DNA of 64,000 bases, from the NCBI RefSeq assembly GCF_029023725.1, contig NZ_CP119075.1:3653501-3717500 (forward strand), read 5' to 3'. The DNA is from Synoicihabitans lomoniglobus. GTDB taxonomy: Bacteria > Verrucomicrobiota > Verrucomicrobiia > Opitutales > Opitutaceae. The notes below the pieces were generated by a model. The model was not told the DNA's origin, ran no database searches, and worked only from the letters and a program-made list of their open reading frames with translations. Every line of letters begins with the position of its first letter. Position 1 is the stretch's first letter. The position numbers and the translations under genes were made by a program. This document shows positions 1 through 7,487 of this stretch, piece by piece.

Positions 1-67
1 GTTCGTAATGCGAACATTCTCAGAACGGCTTCGGCGGGGCTCGACCGGGCCAGGCCTGCTCGTTGTG

Positions 68-364
68 CTACGACTCCTTGGTGCGCGCGCTGCGCTTCAA
101 GGCGACGGCTTCGATTTCCACAAACACCTTGGGAGCACCAGTGGCGGCGATGGTGTCGATCGTGTTGGCCATGTCCTTGAACGGCATGGCGGTCGCACTC
201 TCCTCGTCGGCCCCCACGCGGCAGTTCAAATCCCAGCGAAAATAGCCTTCGGGCACGTCTTTCTTGCGTTCGCGTTTGGCGTATTTGTTGAGCTCGTGAC
301 GGATCTTGTCACGCACGCGGGCGTCTTCTTTGCCGGGCGCGGTGAGGGAAAAGGATTTCTTCAT
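68..364 (-). CDS. DUF6172 family protein
   Basis: A 98-residue protein that I recognise as the DUF6172 type from its opening MKKSFSLTAPGKEDARV, a basic stretch (KYAKRERKK) and the later DLNCRVGADEESA segment. The family has no assigned function. No signal peptide or membrane segment is visible, so it is probably cytoplasmic. The start is an ATG (362-364). It is the last gene of a minus-strand run that begins with the DUF899 gene, 15 bp after the preceding small ORF, so it is probably co-transcribed with the ECF42-associated genes. Only 67 bp lie between its stop and the window edge; they hold a short GTTCG-TAATG-CGAAC palindrome (1-15) and nothing else I can name. Confidence 0.85.
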   Translation of the reverse strand: MKKSFSLTAPGKEDARVRDKIRHELNKYAKRERKKDVPEGYFRWDLNCRVGADEESATAMPFKDMANTIDTIAATGAPKVFVEIEAVALKRSARTKES

Positions 365-379
365 GGATGAGGCGCAGCG

Positions 380-586
380 TTACGCGTCAGCGGCAGGATT
401 CAATGGCAATAGCTCGGCCAGACGCGCCGCCACCGTGCTGGCCACATCGGCTGCCTCGTATTGCGCGCGCTGATCGAGATCGAAGGCGAGTTCGATTAAA
501 TCATCCCGTAGTGCCGCCACGACTTCAGCCGGCGGGACCAGCGATGCAGTCCTCGTTTGATCGCAAATGGAATCGGTCGCAGTCAC
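380..586 (-). CDS. small hypothetical protein
   Basis: A 68-residue acidic, probably helical protein (VVAALRDDLIELAFDLDQRAQY). The only upstream start in frame is a GTG (584-586). I do not recognise a family. Support is positional: it lies tightly between the DUF1428 gene (55 bp upstream) and the DUF6172 gene (15 bp downstream) on the same strand, and its composition is protein-like rather than the Arg/Pro-rich pattern of antisense shadows here. It could still be a chance ORF. Confidence 0.5.
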   Translation of the reverse strand: MTATDSICDQTRTASLVPPAEVVAALRDDLIELAFDLDQRAQYEAADVASTVAARLAELLPLNPAADA

Positions 587-641
587 GTTCGCACTCTACC
601 ACCTCGGTTAACCGGCGGGCTTGATCATCCGTGCGATTTTT

Positions 642-1010
642 TCACGCCCGTGCCGCCACGATCGTCTTGAATCCACCGTAACTCATACGCTTGGGATCGC
701 AGGGCATTTCGCCCTGCTCACACATGCTTTGAATGCGCGGATCCGCCATCACCTTGGCATTGATCTTATTCCGCTGCGCTTTTGACCGGTAGGTGATCCA
801 CGCAAAGACGATCAATTCGTCTGACTTGAGTTTGGTCAGTTTCTCAAACGGCGTGCCGCATTTGACACTGAGGTCTTCACTCACGCATTCGCGGTAGTCG
901 AGCGCACCGTATTCCATCCAAACCTGACAGGCTTGGCGGGCCATTTTGCGGTAAGCGGCCAACTTGGCCGCCGGCACCACGATCACAAATCCATCAACGT
1001 ATTCGGACAT
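642..1010 (-). CDS. DUF1428 family protein
   Basis: A 122-residue protein of the DUF1428 family, a small ferredoxin-like (dimeric alpha/beta barrel) fold. Recognisable segments are the opening MSEYVDGFVIVVPAAKLAAY, the central WMEYGALDYRECVSED, and the C-terminal DPRIQSMC and MSYGGFKTIV. I chose the ATG at 1008-1010 because the family begins at MxEYVDGF; the longer frame upstream would run into the DoxX gene. It starts 4 bp after the DoxX stop, so the two are probably translationally coupled. DUF1428 proteins are repeatedly found near ECF42-type sigma factors, YciI and SRPBCC genes, as here. Biochemical role unknown. Confidence 0.9.
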   Translation of the reverse strand: MSEYVDGFVIVVPAAKLAAYRKMARQACQVWMEYGALDYRECVSEDLSVKCGTPFEKLTKLKSDELIVFAWITYRSKAQRNKINAKVMADPRIQSMCEQGEMPCDPKRMSYGGFKTIVAARA

Positions 1011-1014
1011 AAGT

Positions 1015-1455
1015 TCAGCTTTCTTTGATAGCAGAATAACGGGCCACGAACAGCGGTCGGTAAGCCGCGCGATAGGTCCAGGCGAGATACAACAGCATTG
1101 CCACAAAAACCAAAGCGTTGGGCAGTCCGGTGCGTTCGAGGGCAAGGTGAAATGCCACCGAGTTGACGAAGAAAGGCGCCAGTAAAACGAGCGCCAGCGG
1201 CACGAACCGATTCGCCAGCAGGAGCAGCCCCGGAACCAACAACGTCGCCCCGATCATCGGCATCATGTAACCCGACTCCATCAATGCCACGGAGAACGCC
1301 ATGGCTTCGTCAGACAGGACCAAGTCCGGTGGTGGTTGGATGAAATTCAAAAATCCATTCAGACCAAAAATTGTGCAGCCGAGGCCGAACAAAATGCGCA
1401 CCACGTGAGTAAACACGCGACGCCATGGGGGGAGGGAAGAAATGTCAGCAGTCAT
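1015..1455 (-). CDS. DoxX-like membrane protein
   Basis: A 146-residue inner-membrane protein with about four hydrophobic segments. It resembles the DoxX / DUF4345-like small membrane proteins, with an N-terminal helix (VRILFGLGCTIFGLNGFLNF), a short Pro-rich loop and MMPMIGATLLVPGLLLLANR. The start is the ATG at 1453-1455; the longer frame would overlap the upstream AHSA1 gene. It follows that gene by 47 bp and precedes DUF1428 by 4 bp. A weaker version of the module promoter lies close to the start (CGTT on the minus strand at 1465-1468), but it is probably transcribed from upstream promoters. Substrate or partner unknown. Confidence 0.85.
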   Translation of the reverse strand: MTADISSLPPWRRVFTHVVRILFGLGCTIFGLNGFLNFIQPPPDLVLSDEAMAFSVALMESGYMMPMIGATLLVPGLLLLANRFVPLALVLLAPFFVNSVAFHLALERTGLPNALVFVAMLLYLAWTYRAAYRPLFVARYSAIKES

Positions 1456-1502
1456 GAGTTGAAGAACGGGGTTGAGGTTGAGATTCGGGGATGAGGCGGC
1501 GG

Positions 1503-2459
1503 TCAGGCAGTGTCGGCGCTCTGCTTGAGCTCGTCGGCCACGACTTCGATGAGTTGATCGGCGACCGCGCCCCACCCGGGGTGAAAACCCATCGCAACGT
1601 GCTCCGCGCATTTCGCGGCACTCCAGTGACGGGAACAGGCGCGGTAGGAGGTGCGGCCTCCCGGCAGCGGCGAGAGCTCAAATATGCCGGTCATAAAGGG
1701 CTGGGCGGTGGGTCGCCAGCCGTGCTGATAGGCATCGGTAAACACGATGCGTTCATTTTCCGTCACTTCGAGAAATACGCCTTCGATGTCGTGTTCCTCG
1801 CCATCGGGTCCCCGCATGACCATGTGGCTGCGACCGCCCGCGCGCAGCTCCCATTCCACCACCGGCGTGGTCCACGGGCGCGGACACCACCACTCGCCTG
1901 TGCGGGTCGTCATCACCCGATACACAACTTCCGGCGGTGCCTCGATTTCGCGCAGCACGACGAGTTCACGACTCGTCATCGAATCCACCGGGTTGTCGCG
2001 CAATACCGCTTCGAGGCGGTCGAAATTCTCCTCGTTCTTGCTTTCCACCATTTTCGTCAGGGCCGCGCAAATCTCGGCCGTGGCAAAAATCATGTGCCAC
2101 TCGATCCGCGTGCCGTCACCGTCGTCGGTAAAGTGCACCACCGCCGTGAACTCGGGTTGGCCGACGTGACGGAATACGGTGCACTCCCCTGCCACCACGT
2201 GATCAAACACGCTTTCGTTGTCATAGTTCGTCCCATCGGGTCCGTGCATGACAAACCGCCAGTCGCCGCCCGGTCGCACATCATAGGTGTGAAACGTATT
2301 GGTGAATCCCTCCGGTCCCCACCACTGGGCGTGTAAACCCGGATGAGTCCAGGCCGCAAAAACATGCGACCGGGCATAGGGGATGACGCGCGTGCTCACG
2401 ATTTCGTGCGCGGGGCTGGCGGCGGCGGGAATGGTGTAGTTCGTCGACTTGGTGCTCAT
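1503..2459 (-). CDS. tandem AHSA1/SRPBCC domain protein
   Basis: A 318-residue protein made of two consecutive SRPBCC (START-like, AHSA1) domains. The first covers about residues 15-155 (AHEIVSTRVIPYARSHVFAAW, then WWGPEGFTNTF). The second starts near residue 165 (SRELVVLREIEAPPEVVYR, then WWCPRPWTTPVVEWELRAGG) and ends with GFHPGWGAVADQLIEVV, typical of the family. These folds bind hydrophobic ligands. Single-domain proteins of about 150 residues are the norm, so this looks like an in-frame fusion of two neighbouring genes. The ATG at 2457-2459 was chosen because it follows the predicted promoter (2493-2519) and gives a normal N-terminus. Cytoplasmic; ligand unknown. Confidence 0.9.
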   Translation of the reverse strand: MSTKSTNYTIPAAASPAHEIVSTRVIPYARSHVFAAWTHPGLHAQWWGPEGFTNTFHTYDVRPGGDWRFVMHGPDGTNYDNESVFDHVVAGECTVFRHVGQPEFTAVVHFTDDGDGTRIEWHMIFATAEICAALTKMVESKNEENFDRLEAVLRDNPVDSMTSRELVVLREIEAPPEVVYRVMTTRTGEWWCPRPWTTPVVEWELRAGGRSHMVMRGPDGEEHDIEGVFLEVTENERIVFTDAYQHGWRPTAQPFMTGIFELSPLPGGRTSYRACSRHWSAAKCAEHVAMGFHPGWGAVADQLIEVVADELKQSADTA

Positions 2460-2490
2460 GTGGAGTGGGGTGAAGGAGAGTTTAACATTC

Positions 2491-3279
2491 TCAACGATCC
2501 GGGGTCGGCGAATCGGACATTCCCCGAGCGGATTTAGTTTCCATCGGTGTCGCTGGGGCCGGATATTGGTCACGCAATTTCACCCAGTCCATGAGATTGA
2601 AATTCGGACCGGTTTCGTTGCGACCTTTCGGCGTGAGATCCAACAGCATGTAGGCGCCGTCCGTGATCTCCGTGCCTCGCCCGTAAGCCGAGTAGGTATG
2701 ATACACTTCACCGGATTCGTCGCGGAAGAATACGCTCAACCCGGGCAACTCGTCGCAAAACGCCGGAGCCGAACCGTAATTGTAGAGCCGCTCCCCGCTG
2801 TCCATTTGCGCCGGTGTAAATGTCACGCCGAAGTCCTGATTAAAATCACTCGAGAAAGACGACACCCACCGAAACCGCCATCCCATGCGCGCTTGGAACG
2901 CCATCAATTTTTCCAACGGAGCCCGCGACACGGCCACGTAACTGACGTCATGATTTTCCAAATGCGGCAGGATACCATCCATATGGTCGCTACCAAACGA
3001 GCACCCCTTGCACCCTTCCTCCCAATCGGGTCCGAACATGAAGTGTCGCACGATCAACTGACTACGATGGGCGAACAGCTCGTGCAGTCCGACCGGTCCC
3101 TCGACTCCATCGAATCGGTAGGGTTTGGTGACGTGAACCCACGGGAGCTGACGTCGGGCCACGTTAAGGGCATCGCGCTCCCGGGTATGAGCTTTTTCCC
3201 GCTCCAGCAGGGCGCGGCGCTCAGTCAACCAGGCGTCGCGAGAGACGGCGGATGGACGGCGATCATCGGATGAGATCAT
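2491..3279 (-). CDS. DUF899 family thioredoxin-like protein
   Basis: A 262-residue cytoplasmic protein of the DUF899 family, which has a thioredoxin-like fold. Visible hallmarks are the N-terminal VSRDAWLTERRALLEREKAH, the HFMFGPDWEEGCKGCS segment with a CxxC pair (Cys90, Cys93), SVFFRDESGEVYHTYSAYGRG, and the terminal NLMDWVKLRDQYP. The function is unknown; the CxxC suggests a redox role, but this is not shown for the family as far as I know. The start is the ATG at 3277-3279. It is the first gene of the minus-strand run and has a predicted ECF promoter at 3323-3349. It faces the YciI gene across a 149-bp divergent region. Confidence 0.9.
   Translation of the reverse strand: MISSDDRRPSAVSRDAWLTERRALLEREKAHTRERDALNVARRQLPWVHVTKPYRFDGVEGPVGLHELFAHRSQLIVRHFMFGPDWEEGCKGCSFGSDHMDGILPHLENHDVSYVAVSRAPLEKLMAFQARMGWRFRWVSSFSSDFNQDFGVTFTPAQMDSGERLYNYGSAPAFCDELPGLSVFFRDESGEVYHTYSAYGRGTEITDGAYMLLDLTPKGRNETGPNFNLMDWVKLRDQYPAPATPMETKSARGMSDSPTPDR
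2493..2519 (-). promoter_or_regulatory. predicted ECF42 promoter of the AHSA1 gene
   Basis: On the minus strand the sequence reads TGTCCG (2519-2514), a 17-bp spacer, then CGTTGAGAA. The same -35, spacing and -10 occur before the DUF899 and YciI genes. The -10 lies about 33 bp before the ATG at 2459. It overlaps the last codons of the DUF899 gene, so the AHSA1 gene has its own promoter inside the operon. Assignment to the adjacent ECF42 sigma factor is inference. Confidence 0.7.
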
Positions 3280-3322
3280 GGAGGGCGGTAGGTTGAAAAA
3301 CTTGGAATTTCATCACCTTCTC

Positions 3323-3349
3323 AACGATCAAGTCCGGCACTTCCGGACA
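3323..3349 (-). promoter_or_regulatory. predicted ECF42 promoter of DUF899 operon
   Basis: On the minus strand: TGTCCG (3349-3344), 17-bp spacer, CGTTGAGAA. A 12-bp stretch around the -10 (GATCGTTGAGAA) is identical to the promoter before the AHSA1 gene. The -10 lies about 43 bp before the DUF899 ATG. The spacer and -35 also form a GTCCGG-N5-CCGGAC palindrome (3332-3348), which might bind a regulator. Confidence 0.75.
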
Positions 3350-3376
3350 GTCGCACGATAATTATTATTCGCGCCT

Positions 3377-3404
3377 TGTCCGTTTTGATCAAGCTCACCC
3401 GTAG
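3377..3404 (+). promoter_or_regulatory. predicted ECF42 promoter of yciI-sigma operon
   Basis: TGTCCG at 3377-3382, a 17-bp spacer, then CGTAG at 3400-3404, 24 bp before the YciI ATG at 3429. It has the same -35 and spacing as the two minus-strand promoters of the module, with a CGT core at -10. If the sigma factor encoded two genes downstream recognises it, the operon is autoregulated. Confidence 0.72.
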
Positions 3405-3428
3405 TCATCCTAAACCCTACCTCATCTC

Positions 3429-3809
3429 ATGCCTCAGCCCTACCTCCTCCTCTTCCGCAATACCGGTCCCGAAACTCACGCCCACCTTTCCGCGGCCGAG
3501 CGCCAGCAGCTCGTCGAGCGCTGGAACGCTTGGTTCGTGGGACTGCGCGACGCCGGCCTAGCGACCGACGGGCGACCGCTCGAACTTACCAGCCGCATCG
3601 TGGCCGGACCGGGTGGAAAGCGCGTCACCGACGGCCCTTTCCCCGAGTCCCACGAGGCGGTCGGCGGCTACGTCATGCTCCAAGTCGCGGATCTGGACGA
3701 AGCCACCGCCATCGCCCAACGCCACCCCGGCCTCGCATACGGTCTCGTGATCGAAGTCCGGCCCATGGATGTCACCTGCCACCTTGGCGTTGTCACCGGT
3801 CCGGCCTGA
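3429..3809 (+). CDS. YciI/DGPF family protein
   Basis: A 126-residue YCII-related (DGPF) protein with a dimeric alpha/beta-barrel fold. It opens with the typical beta strand MPQPYLLLFR and carries the diagnostic VTDGPFPESHE motif (DGPF at residues 68-71), followed by EAVGGYVMLQVADLDEAT. Members are cytoplasmic and of unknown function. They are linked so consistently to ECF42 sigma factors that these are sometimes called DGPF-associated. Here the sigma gene follows 12 bp downstream in the same direction, so the two form an operon. The ATG at 3429 follows a predicted ECF promoter. No odd features. Confidence 0.93.
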   Translation: MPQPYLLLFRNTGPETHAHLSAAERQQLVERWNAWFVGLRDAGLATDGRPLELTSRIVAGPGGKRVTDGPFPESHEAVGGYVMLQVADLDEATAIAQRHPGLAYGLVIEVRPMDVTCHLGVVTGPA

Positions 3810-3821
3810 GTCACCGTCCCC

Positions 3822-5132
3822 ATGCCCATTCTGCCCCAGCGAACCGACGACGAGGCTCCCGCCGACGAAGGCACGTTGGTGGAGAACTTTTTTCGGCATG
3901 AATCGGGACGACTACACGGCGCCCTGCTGCGTCGTTTCGGCATGGGGAATCTGACGCTGGTCGAGGACGCCGTGCAGGAGGCCATGTTGCGCGCCCTCCG
4001 TTCGTGGGCCATGGGCGGCGTGCCCCCCAACCCTTCCGCGTGGATCAGCCGGGTCGCCATCAATTACATCAACGAAGCCTTGCGCCGCGGTGCCACCGCC
4101 GCCGCCAAACAAACCGCTGTCGGCGTGCATTGGGAAACCGAGGCAACCTCCGCCCCCGCCCAATCCGGAACCACCGAGGAGATCAACGACGACATGTTGC
4201 GTCTGCTTTTCACCTGCTGCCATCCCGTGATTTCCACCGATGCTCAGGCTGCCCTCGCGCTGAAGGTCTTGTGCGGTTTCAACCTCGCCGAGATAGCCCG
4301 CGCGTTTCTGGCCAGCGAGGCGGCCATCGAAAAACAACTCACTCGCACCAAGGCCCGCCTACGCGCGGCCGGCGTGCCGTTCGGCCTGCCCGCCGATGCC
4401 AATCTCGGTCCGCGACTCGACGGGGTGCTGGCCACGATCTACCTGTTGTTCAACGAGGGTTACAAAGCCTCCGAGGGCGACCAGCTGTTGCGGGAGGAAC
4501 TATGCGTCGAGGCCATCCGTCTCGCCTCCCTGCTCGTCGCTCACCCGTTGGGAGACACCCCGGCCACCCATGCTTTGCTTGCGCTCATGCTGCTGCATCG
4601 GGCCCGGTTTCCCACCCGCATCGACGCGCATGGCGCGTTGCTGCGTCTCGCCGATCAGGATCGCACGGCGTGGGATCAACCCTCAATCGATCGTGGCCTT
4701 GTCCACCTGGCTCAGGCCGCGGCCGGCCCGGATTTGACGGACTACCATCTGCAGGCCGGAATCGCCGCCTGTCACTGCACCGCGCCCGACGTCGGGGCGA
4801 CCGATTGGTCCCGTATTCTCGCGCACTATGACGAGTTGCTGCGCCGCAAACCGTCATCTCCCGTCGTGGCCCTCAATCGGGCGGTCGCCGTGGCCAATCT
4901 GCACGGCCCCCAGGCGGGTCTGGATGCCATCGCGGCCATTCCGGACCCGGCGCGGCTGGAGACGCAGCACCTTATCCACGCCGTCGTCGGCGAGTTTCAT
5001 CAGCAACTGGGTCACCACCGTGAAGCCGCCATCAGTTTTCGCCGGGCGTTGGCGTTGGCCCGGGTCGGCCCGGAACAACTCCACCTCGCCCGTTGCCTCG
5101 AGCGCTTGGAAGCCGCGCTTCCCCTGGGTTGA
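3822..5132 (+). CDS. ECF42-type RNA polymerase sigma factor
   Basis: A 436-residue sigma factor of the ECF42 type. Sigma-70 region 2 covers about residues 20-90 (LVEDAVQEAMLRALRSW, then PSAWISRVAINYINEALRR) and region 4 about 125-190 (LRLLFTCCHPVISTDAQAAL, then GFNLAEIARAFLASEAAIEK). A long C-terminal extension follows: a DUF6596-like part (GVLATIYLLFNEGYKASEGD) and TPR-like helices (HHREAAISFRRALALAR). The length is about double that of a plain ECF factor and normal for ECF42. No anti-sigma gene is adjacent; in this group the C-terminal extension is thought to control activity. It probably drives the three TGTCCG-N17-CGT promoters of this module. Confidence 0.93.
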   Translation: MPILPQRTDDEAPADEGTLVENFFRHESGRLHGALLRRFGMGNLTLVEDAVQEAMLRALRSWAMGGVPPNPSAWISRVAINYINEALRRGATAAAKQTAVGVHWETEATSAPAQSGTTEEINDDMLRLLFTCCHPVISTDAQAALALKVLCGFNLAEIARAFLASEAAIEKQLTRTKARLRAAGVPFGLPADANLGPRLDGVLATIYLLFNEGYKASEGDQLLREELCVEAIRLASLLVAHPLGDTPATHALLALMLLHRARFPTRIDAHGALLRLADQDRTAWDQPSIDRGLVHLAQAAAGPDLTDYHLQAGIAACHCTAPDVGATDWSRILAHYDELLRRKPSSPVVALNRAVAVANLHGPQAGLDAIAAIPDPARLETQHLIHAVVGEFHQQLGHHREAAISFRRALALARVGPEQLHLARCLERLEAALPLG

Positions 5133-5168
5133 CGCTGGCGCGACCCGATCCGTTTTCCCTTCCGCCGC

Positions 5169-6602
5169 ATGCCTGATTCCGCCACCGCCCCGCCCGCCGA
5201 AGACGACCCCCGCCACGACACCTCCGTTTGGCGCGGTATCCTGCTCGCGCTTCGCGGCGAACGCCACGACTACACCAGCGTCCGCCTCGAACGGGCCGTG
5301 CTGTTGCTGGCCGTGCCCATGGTGCTGGAGATGGTGATGGAATCGATCTTTTCGCTGGCCGACGTATTCTGGGTCTCCCGCCTCGGTCCGCAGGCGATCG
5401 CCACCGTCGGGTTGACCGAATCGATCATGACGCTGGTCTACGCCGTCGCCATTGGCATGTCGTTTGCCGCCGGTGCCATCGTATCGCGCCGCATTGGGGA
5501 AAAATCGCCCGCCCGCGCCTCCCAGGCAGCCGGCCAAATCATCCTGCTCGGCACCGCCGCCGCCGCCATCATTGGCGGAATGTTCGCGATCAACGCCGCC
5601 GCCTTGCTGCGCTTCATGGGAGCGGAAGCGGACGTGATCCGCGAAGGCACCTCCTACGCCGCCATCATGTTTGGCGGCAATGTGACGGTGTTTCTGATCT
5701 TTCTGATCAACGCGATCTTTCGCGGAGCCGGCGATGCCGCCCTGGCCATGCGGACCCTGATCCTGGCCAACGGCATCAACCTCGTGCTCGATCCGTGCCT
5801 CATCTTCGGTTGGGGACCGTTCCCTGAACTCGGCCTGCCGGGAGCCGCCATCGCGACCAACGTGGGTCGTGGTATCGGCATCATCTATCAACTCACCCAT
5901 CTCGTGCGCGGCAACGATCACCTCAAGTTGCGCTGGGCGGACCTGCGACCACGGCCCGACAGTTGCGTCACCATCCTGCGCACCTCGGGCAACGGCATCG
6001 CCCAACTGATGATCAGCATGACGAGCTGGCTGGGCTTGTTTAAAATCCTCGCCGTTTTCGGCAGCGGAGCCGTGGCCAGTTACACCATCGCCATGCGCAT
6101 CATGATCTTCGCGCTCATGCCCGCGTGGGGGTTGTCCAACGCCGGATCAACCTTGGTGGGGCAAAACCTCGGGGCCGGCAAACCCGAGCGCGCCGAACGC
6201 GCCGTGCGCATTGCGATGCGTTACAACGTCATCTTTCTGGGCACGGTCGGCCTGCTGTTCATCGTCTTCGCCCGGCCGATCATCGCGCAGTTCACCACCG
6301 ATGCCGACGTGTTCGCCCTCGGCGTGCGCGCGCTGTGGATCATCAGTCTGGGCTTCCCTATTTATGCGGCCGGCATGTGCCTGGAGGGCACGTTCAACGG
6401 CGCCGGTGACACCCGGACGCCCACGCGGTTGAATTTTTTCACTCAATGGCTGTTTCAAGTCCCCCTCGCCTGGCTGCTGGCGCATGTCGGCGGACTCGGT
6501 CCCACGGGCGTGTTCATTGCCGCTCCCGTTTCATTCGCAGCGCTGACGTTGTGGAGTTGGATCCTGTTTCGCCGCGGCGCGTGGAAAATGAAACTGCTCT
6601 GA
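5169..6602 (+). CDS. MATE family efflux transporter
   Basis: A 477-residue inner-membrane protein with about twelve hydrophobic segments arranged as two MatE halves. Characteristic MATE segments are ADVFWVSRLGPQAIATVGL near the first helices, the NAIFRGAGDAALAMRT loop, and GTFNGAGDTRTPTRLNFF in the second half. Family members exchange Na+ or H+ for cationic drugs or metabolites; the substrate here cannot be read from sequence. The N-terminus has about 45 extra polar residues before the first helix. It follows the sigma factor by 36 bp on the same strand, so it could be co-transcribed with the yciI-sigma operon. Confidence 0.93.
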   Translation: MPDSATAPPAEDDPRHDTSVWRGILLALRGERHDYTSVRLERAVLLLAVPMVLEMVMESIFSLADVFWVSRLGPQAIATVGLTESIMTLVYAVAIGMSFAAGAIVSRRIGEKSPARASQAAGQIILLGTAAAAIIGGMFAINAAALLRFMGAEADVIREGTSYAAIMFGGNVTVFLIFLINAIFRGAGDAALAMRTLILANGINLVLDPCLIFGWGPFPELGLPGAAIATNVGRGIGIIYQLTHLVRGNDHLKLRWADLRPRPDSCVTILRTSGNGIAQLMISMTSWLGLFKILAVFGSGAVASYTIAMRIMIFALMPAWGLSNAGSTLVGQNLGAGKPERAERAVRIAMRYNVIFLGTVGLLFIVFARPIIAQFTTDADVFALGVRALWIISLGFPIYAAGMCLEGTFNGAGDTRTPTRLNFFTQWLFQVPLAWLLAHVGGLGPTGVFIAAPVSFAALTLWSWILFRRGAWKMKLL

Positions 6603-6616
6603 CGCCGGAGTGTGGC

Positions 6617-7339
6617 TCACGCCCGCGCCAACGCCGCTTGCAAGGGACACGAACCGACATCGATCGGTTCACCTTCGCGGTAACGTGACAACAACGCCTT
6701 CGATCGTTGCGCCAGTTGGCGGCGCACCTCGCGGCGTTCGCCTTTGATCCGCGCGATGGGCATGTGGTCGTAGCCCGTGGTTTGGTGCCGCATCCACGCG
6801 ATGGTGGCCGCTTCCGCCCGCTGCTCGATGGGAATGCGTTTGGTGCGCGCCACGGTGCCGCTGCCCACCGGCACCGCGTGCGTCACGATCCGCCGCGCCA
6901 TCTCGGCTGCCGCCAGTTGATAACGCGGATGGAAATTCAACCACGCCTTAACCGCCGCGCCAAAATCCTCCGCATACGTTTCCTGCGCCGCCGCCCGGCG
7001 ACGGCGGCCCGCATCGAGGCCGCGTTGATAGGCCGGGTCGGCGCGCTCCGCCTGCCGCACGGCGCGCAACGCGGCGATACGGTCGGCCGGAGCCCAGATG
7101 CCGCGAGAAAAACGCTTCCTCCCTTTTTTCTCCACCACGGTCCACGACGGACCATCCGCCTTGATCCGGCGCGACAACGCGGCGTCCCCCGGCGCGAGCA
7201 ACGCCCAGCCGGCCGGCACGCTCAGGACCTCGCCTTGAGCAGACAGCACTTTATGTGGGACCGAGAACGGTCGGACTTCACGAGTATCAAATTCGGGCAC
7301 AGCGATCAGAGATAGATCATGCCATGCGGCGAACGCCAC
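6617..7339 (-). CDS. DUF2293 domain-containing protein
   Basis: A 240-residue cytoplasmic protein. The C-terminal part, about residues 125-230, carries the DUF2293 signature: a basic helical stretch (FHPRYQLAAAEMARRIVTHA), VGSGTVARTKRIPIEQRAEA, and WMRHQTTGYDHMPIARIKG followed by REVRRQLAQRSKALLSRYR. The domain has no established function; its basic character would fit nucleic-acid binding, which is speculation. The N-terminal 90 residues are not recognisable. The start at 7339 is GTG; no in-frame ATG exists before the domain. It is convergent with the MATE gene (14 bp between stops) and divergent from the threonine ammonia-lyase gene. Confidence 0.85.
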   Translation of the reverse strand: MAFAAWHDLSLIAVPEFDTREVRPFSVPHKVLSAQGEVLSVPAGWALLAPGDAALSRRIKADGPSWTVVEKKGRKRFSRGIWAPADRIAALRAVRQAERADPAYQRGLDAGRRRRAAAQETYAEDFGAAVKAWLNFHPRYQLAAAEMARRIVTHAVPVGSGTVARTKRIPIEQRAEAATIAWMRHQTTGYDHMPIARIKGERREVRRQLAQRSKALLSRYREGEPIDVGSCPLQAALARA

Positions 7340-7487
7340 TCATCTCGGAGGAACCGGTTGCACCCGATCCGCGTTTCGTCCTGCCCGCCACCACAGAGGC
7401 ACACGCGGACTTTAATTTTCATCATTTCATTTCGGTATTCCACGGCTTTCTTGTTTTCAGATATTCGGGAAGCGGCAGGCTCGCGCC

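Noticed and set aside
1015..1490. Fourth copy of the ECF42-type promoter before DoxX
   Set aside because: The -10 CGTT has a TCCCCG-like -35 at 17 bp (4 of 6 matches), and it lies only 10 bp from the ATG; too weak to include.
4854..6005. 383-residue open frame opposite the sigma-factor and MATE genes
   Set aside because: Low-complexity shadow of two clearly recognised genes.
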